Below, piece by piece: positions 16,945-25,652 of a stretch of 64,000 nt of DNA; position 1 is the stretch's first letter; each line of letters opens with the position of its first letter. The DNA comes from Pseudomonas sp. MUP55. GTDB taxonomy: Bacteria > Pseudomonadota > Gammaproteobacteria > Pseudomonadales > Pseudomonadaceae. A model generated the notes under the pieces. The model had not been told where the DNA came from. It saw only the letters and a program-made list of their open reading frames with translations, and did no database searches. Made by a program: the position numbers and the translations under genes. The stretch spans positions 186,001 to 250,000 of the forward strand of contig NZ_CP138214.1 of assembly GCF_034043515.1 (NCBI RefSeq), given 5' to 3'.

Positions 16945-16971
16945 TTCACTCCCCTGACCGCCGGGAGTGAA
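16945..16971 (+). promoter_or_regulatory. Hairpin covering the ribosome-binding site of the dioxygenase gene
   Basis: Perfect 9-bp inverted repeat TTCACTCCC / GGGAGTGAA with a 9-nt loop. The right arm contains the likely Shine-Dalgarno (GGGAG), 7 nt from the ATG at 16975, so in mRNA this stem would hide the ribosome-binding site. Confidence 0.55.
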
Positions 16972-16974
16972 ACC

Positions 16975-17859
16975 ATGTCCGCCACCGCTATTGCCCCACC
17001 AACCCCTCAAACCTTCGACATCCGCCCCTTCCCCGGCAGTGTCGGCGCCGAGATCATCGGCCTCGACTTGTCCCAGCCGGTCAACGACCAGGACTTCGCC
17101 CGCATCCATCGCGCGCACCTGGACCACCACGTCATCGTATTCCGCGACCAACGCATCACCCCCGAACAGCAGATCGCCTTCAGCCGCCGCTTTGGCGTGC
17201 TGCAAATCCACGTGCTCAAACAGTTCCTGCTGGCCAACCACCCGGAGATTTTGATCGTCTCCAACATCATCGAAAACGGCCAATCCATCGGCCTGGGCGA
17301 TGCCGGCAAGTTCTGGCATTCGGACCTGTCGTACAAGGAACTGCCAAGCCTGGGTTCGATGCTGCATGCCCAGGAACTGCCATCCGAAGGTGGCGACACG
17401 CTGTTTGCCGATATGCACAAAGCCTGGGAGCAGCTGCCCGAGCACCTGCGCAAAGCCGTCGAAGGGCGCAGCGCCGCGCATTCCTACACCGCGCGTTACA
17501 GCGAAACCAAATTCGAAGGCAACTGGCGCCCCACGCTGACCCCGGAACAGCTCGCCCAAGTGGCCGAAGTGGTGCACCCCATCGTGCGCACCCACCCGGA
17601 AAACGGGCGCAAGGCGCTGTTTGTCAGCGAAGGCTTCACCACCCGCATCGTCGGCCTGCCGGAAGACGAAAGCCGCGACCTGCTGGCCCAGCTCTACGCC
17701 CACAGCGTGCTGCCGGAAAACATCTACCGCCACCCATGGCAGCCCCATGACCTGGTGTTCTGGGACAACCGCTCGCTGATCCACCTGGCCGCCGGCTGCC
17801 CAAGTCACCTGCGACGCAAGCTGTTTCGCACCACCATCCAGGGCGATGCGCCATTCTGA
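16975..17859 (+). CDS. TauD/TfdA-family Fe(II)/2-oxoglutarate dioxygenase
   Basis: Cytoplasmic non-haem iron dioxygenase that couples 2-oxoglutarate decarboxylation to hydroxylation of a small substrate, often a sulfonate or aryloxy acid. 294 aa, the normal length. The metal triad is visible: H115 and D117 in FWHSDLSY, and H270 in SLIHLAAG; R285 in RTTIQG is at the 2-oxoglutarate-binding position, 15 residues after the distal histidine as in TauD. The N-terminus (IRPFPGSVGAEIIGLDLSQP) is typical. No ssu or tau transporter genes are near, so taurine is not indicated as the substrate. A LysR gene follows by 60 bp in the same direction. The start codon is preceded by a stem-loop that masks the ribosome-binding site. 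Confidence 0.88.
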   Translation: MSATAIAPPTPQTFDIRPFPGSVGAEIIGLDLSQPVNDQDFARIHRAHLDHHVIVFRDQRITPEQQIAFSRRFGVLQIHVLKQFLLANHPEILIVSNIIENGQSIGLGDAGKFWHSDLSYKELPSLGSMLHAQELPSEGGDTLFADMHKAWEQLPEHLRKAVEGRSAAHSYTARYSETKFEGNWRPTLTPEQLAQVAEVVHPIVRTHPENGRKALFVSEGFTTRIVGLPEDESRDLLAQLYAHSVLPENIYRHPWQPHDLVFWDNRSLIHLAAGCPSHLRRKLFRTTIQGDAPF

Positions 17860-17919
17860 ACCGGTAAAGCCTGCTAGCATTGCGTCCAGTTCACTCCCAA
17901 TCGAACACGAGTGCTTGGT

Positions 17920-18843
17920 ATGCAACTACCGGACATGAACCTGCTGGTCGCCCTCGACGCCTTGCTCGATGAAGGCAGCGTGGTGGGCGCCGCGCGGCGG
18001 ATGAACCTGAGCCCGGCGGCCATGAGCCGCACCCTCACGCGGATCCGCGAGGCGGTGGGCGATCCGATCCTGGTGCGTGCGGGTCGCGGTCTGGTGCCGA
18101 CACCCAAGGCACTGGAGCTGCAAGGCCAGGTGCGCAACGTGGTGGAGCAGGCCGCGTTGTTGTTTCGCTCGGCCGACCAGGTCGATTTGAGCACCCTGCG
18201 CCGCCGCTTCAGCGTGCGCGCCAATGACTTCTTCATCGGCGTGTATGGCGGGCGACTGTTCGACACCATGCAACGTGTAGCGCCGCTGTGCGAACTGCGC
18301 TTCGTGCCCGAAGGCGACACCGACGACGAAGCGCTGCGCGAAGGGCGGTTGGACCTGCGGGTGAGCAATACCCTGCCGGCCGGCCCTGAAGTGAAAGTGC
18401 AAAACCTGTTCTCGACCACATTCGTTGGCCTGGCCCGGGAGGATCACCCGCTGTTCGATGAAGAGATCACCGCCGCACGCTTTGCCAGCTATTCTCACAT
18501 CAGCATCTCGCGGCGCGGCATTGCTCGCGGCCCCATCGACACCGCCCTGAACGCCCAGGGCCTGGAGCGCCATGTGGCAATGATCGCCCCCGGTTTTCAC
18601 GGCGCGATGTTCATGCTGCCCGATTCCGACCTGCTGCTGCCGGTGCCCAAGGAAGCCCTCCTGAGCGCCCGGCGCCTGAAACTGCCGCTGCGCGCCTTCG
18701 CCTTGCCGATTTCCCTGCCCACTCTGGTGTTGGCGCAATCCTGGCACCCGCGCTTCGATAAAGACCCTGCCCACAAATGGCTGCGCGAAACCATGCGCGA
18801 AAGCTGCCACGCCACCTGGCTCGAAGCCCAGCCCAGCGGATAG
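17920..18843 (+). CDS. LysR-family transcriptional regulator
   Basis: DNA-binding regulator with an N-terminal winged helix-turn-helix (MNLLVALDALLDEGSVVGAA then MNLSPAAMSRTLTRIREAVG, residues ~6-55) and a C-terminal periplasmic-binding-protein-like effector domain (~90-295). 307 aa from ATG 17920; a GTG at 17911 is an alternative and no strong Shine-Dalgarno separates them. It lies 60 bp after the dioxygenase gene and about 240 bp before the EmrAB-like efflux operon, all in the same direction. It could control either one; LysR regulators beside DHA2 efflux genes often control the pump. Its effector cannot be read from the sequence. Confidence 0.9.
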   Translation: MQLPDMNLLVALDALLDEGSVVGAARRMNLSPAAMSRTLTRIREAVGDPILVRAGRGLVPTPKALELQGQVRNVVEQAALLFRSADQVDLSTLRRRFSVRANDFFIGVYGGRLFDTMQRVAPLCELRFVPEGDTDDEALREGRLDLRVSNTLPAGPEVKVQNLFSTTFVGLAREDHPLFDEEITAARFASYSHISISRRGIARGPIDTALNAQGLERHVAMIAPGFHGAMFMLPDSDLLLPVPKEALLSARRLKLPLRAFALPISLPTLVLAQSWHPRFDKDPAHKWLRETMRESCHATWLEAQPSG

Positions 18844-18865
18844 CTCAAGCCGAGCACGATCAAAA

Positions 18866-18955
18866 TGTGGGAGGGGGCTTGCCCCCGATAGCGGTGTTTC
18901 AGTTTCACATCAGGTGCCTGTCAGACCGCAATCGGGGGCAAGCCCCCTCCCACAT
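18866..18955. repeat. REPIN, GTGGGAGGGGGCTTGC type
   Basis: Inverted REP pair: TGTGGGAGGGGGCTTGCCCC at the left and its complement at the right, separated by about 35 bp containing GATAGCGGTG and ACCGCAATC. It fills most of the gap between the LysR gene and the efflux operon. Confidence 0.9.
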
Positions 18956-19079
18956 TAAAAACCCATGCAGTACTGGATGAATTGCGCCTGACGCACTTAT
19001 AACCTGCCAACAAGTAACTTTTTGTCATGCCAGAGCCTGATTAAACTGCTCGGGTATTCCCATTCCGAGTTACCTGTCC

Positions 19080-20615
19080 ATGACGTCCCTCGCTGCCCCT
19101 GCCCTCGAGGCCGCAGCCAAGCCCACTGCGCTCAGCCCACCGGTGTTCGGCCCGCGCATCATCATCGGTCTGGTCGGCGTGTTGCTGGCGGTGCTGGTGT
19201 CCGGTCTCAACGAGATGGTCACCAAGGTCGCCCTCGCCGATATCCGTGGTGCGCTGTACATCGGTTTTGATGAAGGCACCTGGCTGGTCGCGGCCTACAC
19301 CGCCACTTCCGTCGCTGCGATGGCGTTCGCGCCGTGGTGCGCGGTCACGCTGTCGCTGCGGCGCTTCACCCTGGGCGCGATTGGCCTGTTCACGCTGCTC
19401 GGGATCCTGTGCCCGTTCGCCCCGAACTACGAAAGCCTGCTGTTGCTGCGCACCGTGCAAGGCCTGGCCGGCGGCGCGTTGCCGCCAATGCTGATGACCG
19501 TGGCGCTGCGTTTCCTGCCGGCCAACGTCAAGTTGTACGGCCTTGCCGGTTACGCACTCACGGCCACCTTCGGCCCGAGCCTGGGCACGCCGCTGGCGGC
19601 GCTTTGGACCGAATACGTCGGCTGGCAATGGGCGTTCTGGCAGATCGTCGGGCCATGTCTGGTGGCGATGGCTGCCGTCGCCTACGGCTTGCCGCAGGAT
19701 CCGCTGCGCCTGGAACGCTTCAAGCAGTTCAACTGGCGTGGCCTGCTGCTGGGCTTCCCGGCGATCTGCATGCTGGTGATCGGTTTGCTGCAAGGCAATC
19801 GTCTGGACTGGTTCGAGTCGGGTCTAATCACCTTTCTGCTCAGCGGCGGCACGGTGTTGATGGTGCTGTTCATGCTTAACGAATGGTCGCAGCCGCTGCC
19901 GTTCTTCAAGCTGCAGATGCTCGGCCTGCGCAACCTGGCGTTCGCGTTGATCGTGCTGGCCGGCGTGCTGATGGTGCTGACCTCGGTGATCATCATTCCC
20001 TCGAGTTTTCTTACTCAGGTCCAGGGCTACCGGCCGCTGCAAACCGCGCCGGTGATGCTGCTGATGGCGCTGCCGCAGTTGATCGCGCTGCCGTTGGTGG
20101 CGGCGCTGTGCAATCTGCGCTGGGTCGATTGCCGCTGGGTGCTGGGCGTTGGCCTGGGCATGCTGGTGGTGTGCTGTCTCGGCAGTTCGCACCTGACCTC
20201 GGCATGGATTCGCGATGATTTTTACGGTTGGTACCTGCTGCAGATCTTCGGTCAGCCGATGGCCGTTCTGCCGCTGCTGATGCTGTCCACCGGCAGCATT
20301 CAGCCCATCGAAGGGCCGTTCGCCTCGGCGTGGTTCAACACCGTCAAGGGCTTGTCCGCCGTGATCGCCACCGCGGTGCTGGACACGCTGACCACCCAGC
20401 GCGGGCATTACCACTCGACCATGCTGGTGGACCGCCTGGGCAACTCGCCGCTCGCCGACGCTGACGCGCCAGGCCTGGCGCACCGCCTGCACGAGCAGGT
20501 CGTGGTGCTCACGTCTTCGGACCTGTACGTCGTCATGGCGGGCGTCGCGGTGGCGTTGATCCTGCTGATTTTCTGGATGCCCACGCGGATTTTTCCGCCT
20601 CGCGCACCGACCTGA
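19080..20615 (+). CDS. EmrB-like DHA2-family MFS multidrug efflux transporter
   Basis: Proton-driven inner-membrane exporter with the length (511 aa) and about 14 hydrophobic segments of the DHA2/EmrB family. The first helix region is IIIGLVGVLLAVLVSGLNEM, and RTVQGLAGGALPPMLMTVAL (~residues 125-144) is the conserved helix-4/5 region. It is followed after 15 bp by an EmrA-like adaptor and then by an outer-membrane lipoprotein channel, so the three genes encode a complete tripartite pump through both membranes. The substrate is unknown. The upstream LysR regulator may control the operon. Confidence 0.9.
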   Translation: MTSLAAPALEAAAKPTALSPPVFGPRIIIGLVGVLLAVLVSGLNEMVTKVALADIRGALYIGFDEGTWLVAAYTATSVAAMAFAPWCAVTLSLRRFTLGAIGLFTLLGILCPFAPNYESLLLLRTVQGLAGGALPPMLMTVALRFLPANVKLYGLAGYALTATFGPSLGTPLAALWTEYVGWQWAFWQIVGPCLVAMAAVAYGLPQDPLRLERFKQFNWRGLLLGFPAICMLVIGLLQGNRLDWFESGLITFLLSGGTVLMVLFMLNEWSQPLPFFKLQMLGLRNLAFALIVLAGVLMVLTSVIIIPSSFLTQVQGYRPLQTAPVMLLMALPQLIALPLVAALCNLRWVDCRWVLGVGLGMLVVCCLGSSHLTSAWIRDDFYGWYLLQIFGQPMAVLPLLMLSTGSIQPIEGPFASAWFNTVKGLSAVIATAVLDTLTTQRGHYHSTMLVDRLGNSPLADADAPGLAHRLHEQVVVLTSSDLYVVMAGVAVALILLIFWMPTRIFPPRAPT

Positions 20616-20630
20616 CCCCAAGGACTTCTC

Positions 20631-21686
20631 ATGAAACGCAAAGACAAAATTGCCGTCTCCGTCATCGCTGTATTTGCCGTGGGCGTGCTGGTGTACCTGG
20701 TTGCGCCGGGCATCTTCGGCAGCCGGCGCCAGACCACCAACGACGCCTTCGTCGCCGCCGATTTCACCCTGGTCGCCCCTCGTGTCGCGGGCTTCATCAA
20801 GGAAGTGCGGGTGGAAGACAACCAGCGCGTCAAGGCCGGCCAGTTACTGGCGCTGATCGACGATCGCGATTTTCGCGCCGCCGCCCAGGCCGCTGACGCC
20901 GACACCCTGGTCGCCCAGGCCCAGCTGAAAAACGCCACCGCGACCCTGGAGCGCCAAAGCTCGGTGATCGCCCAGGCCCAGGCCACCGTGGCGGCGGATC
21001 GCGCCGAAGTGGCGTTTGCCGAACACGAACTGAACCGCTACAACCACCTCGCCGGCGTCGGCGCGGGCACTGTGCAGAACGCCCAACAAGCCAAGACCCG
21101 TATCGACCAGGCCACCGCGCGCCTGGCCAAATCCACGGCGGTGCTGGCAGCCGAACGCAAGCAAGTGGAAATCCTCACGGCCCAGCGTGACGCCGCTGAA
21201 GGGGGTCTCAAGCGCGCCCAAGCTGCGCTGGAAATGGCCAGTTATCAGCTGTCCTACACACGCATCGTCGCGCCGGTGGACGGCATGGTCGGTGAGCGTG
21301 CCGTGCGGGTTGGCGCCTATGTCACGCCGGGCAGCAAGATCCTCGCCGTGGTGCCGCTGGCCGAAGCCTATGTGGTGGCCAACTTCCAGGAGACGCAACT
21401 GTCCCACATGCAGGCCGGCCAAGCCGTGCAGGTGCGGGTCGACAGCCTCGATGGCGAGGTGCTTAACGGCCATCTGGAAAGTCTGGCGCCGGCCACCGGA
21501 GTGACCTTTGCCTCGGTCAAGCCGGACAACGCCACCGGCAACTTCACCAAGGTGGTGCAGCGTATACCGGTGAAGATTGTGCTTGAGCCGAACCAGCCGC
21601 TCACCGAACGCCTGCGGGTCGGTATGTCGGTAGAAGCCAGCGTCGACACCCACGCAGCGCAACAAACTGAGGTGGCCCAACAATGA
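20631..21686 (+). CDS. EmrA-like HlyD-family efflux adaptor
   Basis: Periplasmic membrane-fusion protein, 351 aa, anchored by a single N-terminal helix (AVSVIAVFAVGVLVYLVAPG, ~residues 8-27). The EmrA signature TNDAFVAADFTLVAPRVAGF follows, then a lipoyl half (VRVEDNQRVKAGQLLALID), an alanine/glutamine-rich coiled coil (~85-195), the second lipoyl half (YTRIVAPVDGMVGERAVRVG) and a beta-barrel domain (ANFQETQLSHMQAGQAVQVR). Shine-Dalgarno AAGGA lies just before the start. The stop codon overlaps the next start by 4 nt (ATGA), indicating coupled translation. Confidence 0.92.
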   Translation: MKRKDKIAVSVIAVFAVGVLVYLVAPGIFGSRRQTTNDAFVAADFTLVAPRVAGFIKEVRVEDNQRVKAGQLLALIDDRDFRAAAQAADADTLVAQAQLKNATATLERQSSVIAQAQATVAADRAEVAFAEHELNRYNHLAGVGAGTVQNAQQAKTRIDQATARLAKSTAVLAAERKQVEILTAQRDAAEGGLKRAQAALEMASYQLSYTRIVAPVDGMVGERAVRVGAYVTPGSKILAVVPLAEAYVVANFQETQLSHMQAGQAVQVRVDSLDGEVLNGHLESLAPATGVTFASVKPDNATGNFTKVVQRIPVKIVLEPNQPLTERLRVGMSVEASVDTHAAQQTEVAQQ

Positions 21687-23131
21687 GACACCTCGCCTGG
21701 CTCACCCTGAGCCTGATCAGCTTGAGCGCCTGCACCGTCGGCCCGGATTTTCCACGACCACAAGGCCCCCATGTGGCCCAATGGAGTGAGCCGCAGGGGC
21801 GTCAGGCGGCCAGCCGGGCCAACAGCGACCCGTTGCAGGAGCGCTGGTGGGACGTGTTCCACGACGAGCAGTTGTCGGCCCTCACACGCCGTGCTCTGAG
21901 CGATAACCTCGACCTGAAACTGGCCAGCAGCCGCCTGCAACAAAGCCGTGCCGTACGCCAGGTGACCACCGCCGAGCGCTATCCCAGCCTCGATGCCGGC
22001 GGCGCCTACCAGCGTAAGCGCAACAGTGGCAAAGGCTTGAGCGACCCCTCCGGCGAGAACGGCCGCGCAGCGTTCAACCAATGGGACATGGGCTTTTCCG
22101 CCGCCTGGGAGCTGGATTTCTGGGGCCGGGTCAAGCGCGAGACCGAAGCCGCCGACGCCACCCTGGAAGTCGCGGAGAACGACCGCCGCGCCGTGTTGCT
22201 GTCGGTGCTGGCCGAGACCGCCCAGGATTACATCCAACTGCGTGGCGTACAGAACACCCGCGCCGTCACCGAGCAAAACCTCGATGTGGCCCGCCACAGC
22301 CTCAAGCTCTCGCAGCTGCGCCTGGCCGACGGCGTGGCGACGGACCTGGACGTGGCCGAAGCCGCCGCCCAGGTCGCCGCCATTGAGGCGCGCCTGCCGG
22401 ACTTGCAGCAGCGCCAGGACCAGTTGATCAACGCCCTCAGCCTGTTGATGGGCGAGCCACCGCAGGCCCTGCACGCGCAACTGTCCAAGGACGCCGCCGT
22501 GCCGCAGACCCAGCGCCAGGTCGCTATCGGTCTGCCGTCGGAGCTGGCCGAGCGCCGCCCGGACATCCGCCAGGCCGAAGCCCGCCTGCACGCCGCCACC
22601 GCCAGCATCGGCGTGGCCAAGGGTGATTTCTACCCACGCATTACCCTGTCCGGCAGCCTCGGCTCCCAGGCCATGCAACTCTCGGATTTCGGCTCCTGGG
22701 GCTCGCGCGCCTTGGCCTTCGGCCCGCAATTGAGCCTGCCGCTGTTCAACGGCGGGCGCCTGCAAGGCATGGTGGATCTGCGCGAAGCCCAGCAGCAGGA
22801 AGCGGCGCTGGCCTACCAGCAAACCGTGCTGCGTGCCTGGCATGAAATCGACGATCAGTTGACCCGCTACAACGCCAGCCAACTGCGCCGCGACAGCCTC
22901 GCCGAAGCCGTGCGCCAGAACCAGATCGCCCTGACCACCGCGCAGCACCAGTACGTCGAAGGCGTGGCGGATTTCGTCAACGTGCTTACCGTACAAAGTG
23001 CGCTGCTGGCGACCCAGGAGCAGTGGGTGGAAAGTTCTACGGGAGTGTCGTTGGCGATGGTGGGCTTGTACAAAGCCTTGGGTGGTGGCTGGGAGTCGGT
23101 GTACCCGCTGGCGCGTTCAGATGCGCAATAG
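21683..23131 (+). CDS. NodT/OprM-family outer-membrane efflux lipoprotein
   Basis: Outer-membrane channel of the tripartite pump, 482 aa. The N-terminus is a lipoprotein signal (MRHLAWLTLSLISLSAC, lipobox LSAC) followed by TVGPDF, the usual start of NodT-family channels. Two repeated coiled-coil halves with QLRLADGVATDLDVAEAAAQ and the LPSELAERRPDIRQAEARLH hinge are diagnostic. Overlaps the adaptor gene by 4 nt. It ends 36 bp before the convergent hipA. Confidence 0.92.
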   Translation: MRHLAWLTLSLISLSACTVGPDFPRPQGPHVAQWSEPQGRQAASRANSDPLQERWWDVFHDEQLSALTRRALSDNLDLKLASSRLQQSRAVRQVTTAERYPSLDAGGAYQRKRNSGKGLSDPSGENGRAAFNQWDMGFSAAWELDFWGRVKRETEAADATLEVAENDRRAVLLSVLAETAQDYIQLRGVQNTRAVTEQNLDVARHSLKLSQLRLADGVATDLDVAEAAAQVAAIEARLPDLQQRQDQLINALSLLMGEPPQALHAQLSKDAAVPQTQRQVAIGLPSELAERRPDIRQAEARLHAATASIGVAKGDFYPRITLSGSLGSQAMQLSDFGSWGSRALAFGPQLSLPLFNGGRLQGMVDLREAQQQEAALAYQQTVLRAWHEIDDQLTRYNASQLRRDSLAEAVRQNQIALTTAQHQYVEGVADFVNVLTVQSALLATQEQWVESSTGVSLAMVGLYKALGGGWESVYPLARSDAQ

Positions 23132-23167
23132 GACGGACGTGACGTCGTCTTCGGCTGCGCACCCAGG

Positions 23168-24391
23168 TCATGCGATCAGCTGCGTTTCAAACCGGGTGCA
23201 TACCGTGGAAAGCATGCTGGCATCGGCACCGCTGCAGCCTGCCGCCTCAAAAAAACCGGAGGCTTTTCGCACGACGGCATAGACGTCAGTGACGATGGAT
23301 CGTGCTTCATCCATCCCCAACCCAAAACGCTCGGGTGTACTCAGCAAATTGCTGATAGACGATACCCTTCCCTCATTCCCGATGATGAGCGCCTGCAAGC
23401 CTAGCTGCGTGGGGTGGGGCAGCACGTCGAATACTGGCGCAAGCGAGTAGCCCGACGAGCGGGTCAAAAGCAGTCCGGTTTGTTTCAGGTGGTCGTCGCT
23501 ATTGCCGATGAGCACATTGAACGCCATACGCCGGTAGAGCTCACGCATGTCGCGCGTTGCGTCGTCGCTGACCTTCTTCAAAACGTCTGCGATTCTGGAG
23601 TAGGAAACGTCACTATCAACCGCGCCAACGCGCATTCTCGGCTTCTCGGCGCTTACCAAAGAGTTGCAACTGACATAGTGCTCGCGGCCGGCCCCTTCAT
23701 GCCGATCAAAACGCTCGACCATCAAAACCGCTTTGCCTGCGACCTCTACCAACTTGTGTCCCGCTGCTGGCAGGCCCGCAGCTTGCGCCATTTGCAGGCT
23801 GGCAAATTCAGCACGTGGCTGGTCGAAAACATCATCGCTGCGGCCGAACTTGGCAATCCATTCCTTACCTTCATGAAGCACGGTGACCTTCGGTCTGGCG
23901 CCGCCCATGGAGCTTCCAAACTCGAATAGCCGGGCGATTTCCAAAGGCAGGTCTACATCACCTTTATCGACTTGATCGAGGCCCACCATGATTTTTTCAA
24001 GATCTTCGAATTGCGGAGGTTGGTGCAGGCTTGGCAACAGATGTCGTGAAGCGCTGAACAACAGGCAACCAACCCCTGCACCTCGCGAGGCAAGCAGCCA
24101 TTCGATGTCGTTCTGTGGATGCTGTTTGTGCGTAGCCAGCAGAACACGCCGACCCCAATTGTCAGGAGTGGCGTCGTCCAGCGCTCCAAACATGCGAGTG
24201 GAGGAATACTGGTTGTGGGTCAGCGGCAGATTCAGCGGGTCAATCGCAAAGGCGTTGGGTCTCGCGAGCCAGCTATTGGCGTAGCGAAAAATGAACCCAC
24301 CCCCGTGCATGGCCACTTCACCGACAGGGACCGGATCACCGATTGAGTGAGCCGAAAAAACAAATGCATTACCAATCGGCTTCCAGGACAT
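23168..24391 (-). CDS. hipA: HipA-family serine/threonine kinase toxin
   Basis: Toxin of a HipBA module; family members phosphorylate translation-related targets such as glutamyl-tRNA synthetase and cause growth arrest. 407 aa from ATG 24391, which has an AAGGAG Shine-Dalgarno; a longer frame to 24427 lacks this. Kinase features: FGSSMGGARPKVTV (nucleotide-binding loop), KFGRS with the likely ATP-contact lysine, catalytic loop N297-S-D-D-H301 followed by LKQ, and the metal-binding FDVLP with D322. It overlaps the antitoxin gene hipB by 23 nt. The sequence diverges from E. coli HipA (NSDDH catalytic loop), so the target may differ. Confidence 0.88.
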   Translation of the reverse strand: MSWKPIGNAFVFSAHSIGDPVPVGEVAMHGGGFIFRYANSWLARPNAFAIDPLNLPLTHNQYSSTRMFGALDDATPDNWGRRVLLATHKQHPQNDIEWLLASRGAGVGCLLFSASRHLLPSLHQPPQFEDLEKIMVGLDQVDKGDVDLPLEIARLFEFGSSMGGARPKVTVLHEGKEWIAKFGRSDDVFDQPRAEFASLQMAQAAGLPAAGHKLVEVAGKAVLMVERFDRHEGAGREHYVSCNSLVSAEKPRMRVGAVDSDVSYSRIADVLKKVSDDATRDMRELYRRMAFNVLIGNSDDHLKQTGLLLTRSSGYSLAPVFDVLPHPTQLGLQALIIGNEGRVSSISNLLSTPERFGLGMDEARSIVTDVYAVVRKASGFFEAAGCSGADASMLSTVCTRFETQLIA

Positions 24392-24728
24392 GAGGGTCTC
24401 CTTCTGTGCGAATTCGGTCAGGCTCACGGGCGAGGCTCAGGGTAATCCCCACCTGGTCAAGGTCTGGCGATGCGATACTCGCCATCCCTTCCTCCAGGTC
24501 CATTGCGCTGAGCACATTCATCAGTACACCGAGGGATACGCCGGCTTCGCCCTGTCTCAGCCGCTGATACGTCTGCCGGGTGATGCCCGCGCGACTGCAT
24601 ATGGTGGAAATCTTCAGCCGACGACGTATACGGGCTATTTCGATACCGTTTCCGATGCCTTTTATCAACTCATCGCTTCGCTCTGAGATGTACCCTTTGT
24701 GAGGGTTCGGCTTGCCCGTCGTTTGCAT
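24369..24728 (-). CDS. hipB: HipB-like helix-turn-helix antitoxin
   Basis: 119-aa DNA-binding antitoxin that should neutralise HipA and repress the operon. The HTH spans residues ~28-85: IARIRRRLKISTICSRAGIT then RQTYQRLRQGEAGVSLGVLM, as in HipB/XRE proteins. The basic N-terminal tail (~25 residues) and Asp/Glu-rich C-terminus are extensions to the domain. It precedes hipA with a 23-nt overlap, the usual antitoxin-first order. The start codon lies within the likely operator; the upstream AAAGGG is a weak ribosome-binding site. Confidence 0.87.
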   Translation of the reverse strand: MQTTGKPNPHKGYISERSDELIKGIGNGIEIARIRRRLKISTICSRAGITRQTYQRLRQGEAGVSLGVLMNVLSAMDLEEGMASIASPDLDQVGITLSLAREPDRIRTEGDPHVLEADW

Positions 24729-24768
24729 GATATATCACCCTTTAATTCGCTAAAGGTAACTTATATCA
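24728..24768 (-). promoter_or_regulatory. Palindromic operator at the hipBA start
   Basis: Imperfect inverted repeat: TGATATATCACCCTTTA and TAAAGGTAACTTATATCA around a 6-bp centre (ATTCGC). It is AT-rich and touches the hipB ATG, the expected position for autoregulation by HipB. Confidence 0.6.
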
Positions 24769-24824
24769 TTCATATTGTTTAATCCAGTTTGAGAAATATC
24801 CAGCTCAATGCGAATGCCAGTCCC

Positions 24825-24923
24825 TGTAGGAGCGAGCTTGCTCGCGAAAGCCTTCCAGACAACACATTCATTCTGGATAAACGCGCAGGCCCTGATTTTT
24901 TCGCGAGCAAGCTCGCTCCTACA
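24825..24923. repeat. REP inverted pair, TGTAGGAGCGAGCTTGCTCG type
   Basis: Left copy TGTAGGAGCGAGCTTGCTCG and its complement at the right (ending GAGCGAGC on the other strand), about 55 bp apart, between the hipBA promoter and the DUF3142 gene. A different REP family from the GTGGGAGGGGG pairs elsewhere in the window. Confidence 0.9.
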
Positions 24924-24947
24924 GAGAAGCATTCGGCTCAATGCGAT

Positions 24948-25652
24948 CTAAGGATTCTGCAAAAACACCACATACCCCCGAAACCACTCATTCCCCTGCA
25001 AATACCCCGGCGCTTGCCACTCCCCGCCCTGAATCAGGCCAACCTTGAACGGCACGCCCAGCCGGTTCATCCGGGGCAGATACGCGGCGTAGTCGGGAAT
25101 GCTGTGGCGCCCTTGATAGGTCTGCACCACCACTTCATCCACCACGCCTTTGAGTTGGGCGATGGCGGCGGGGTCGGCGTTGCTGCTCCAGTCCATCAGG
25201 CCGGTGATGCTCAAGCGCAGGTCAGCCGGCAGGCGGTGGCGCAGATCGCGCAGGAAGGCGGCGTATTCGTGCAGGTATTGGGTGCGGGCGTCGAAGTCGA
25301 TCTGGATGCCGACCACCGGGTTGCCCGCCTCACGCCAGCGTTGTACCTGGCCGAGCAGTTGGGTGTAGACCTGTTCCGGCCATCGCAGGGTGTGGGCGCG
25401 GTACACCACCCAGACGTCGCCCTGGGTGATACGCGGCACGCTCATGCCCTGGGCGATCAGGCGCACACCGCGTTGCGGTGCGCGGCGGGTGGAGTTGATC
25501 TGGCCCTGGAGGATATATAAGGTCTTGGCCTGCTTGATCACCGGCTGGGGCGCAACGCCGCTCCACAGCCAGAAGGCGTCGTAGTCGCGGGCGTCAACGG
25601 CGCCAAAGGCTGGGCTTGCCAGCAACAGCAGGCCCAGCCACAGGGTTTTCAC
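24948..25652 (-). CDS. DUF3142-family exported protein
   Basis: 234-aa protein with a signal peptide (MKTLWLGLLLLASPAFGA). The GTG start overlaps the TGA of the upstream gene by 4 nt (GTGA), so the two are cotranslated; a start 27 nt upstream would lie inside that gene. The body looks like a glycosidase-type TIM barrel (GIQIDFDARTQYLHEYAAFL, LRLSITGLMDW, VDEVVVQTYQGR), the pattern I associate with DUF3142. The repeated beta strands and acidic pairs (DFD) fit a glycoside-hydrolase fold, but no activity is established. Function in this operon is unknown. Confidence 0.75.
   Translation of the reverse strand: MKTLWLGLLLLASPAFGAVDARDYDAFWLWSGVAPQPVIKQAKTLYILQGQINSTRRAPQRGVRLIAQGMSVPRITQGDVWVVYRAHTLRWPEQVYTQLLGQVQRWREAGNPVVGIQIDFDARTQYLHEYAAFLRDLRHRLPADLRLSITGLMDWSSNADPAAIAQLKGVVDEVVVQTYQGRHSIPDYAAYLPRMNRLGVPFKVGLIQGGEWQAPGYLQGNEWFRGYVVFLQNP

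Noticed and set aside
16975..17859. Taurine dioxygenase tauD proper
   Set aside because: Metal and cofactor residues fit the family, but there are no tau or ssu transport genes nearby, so the substrate is left open.
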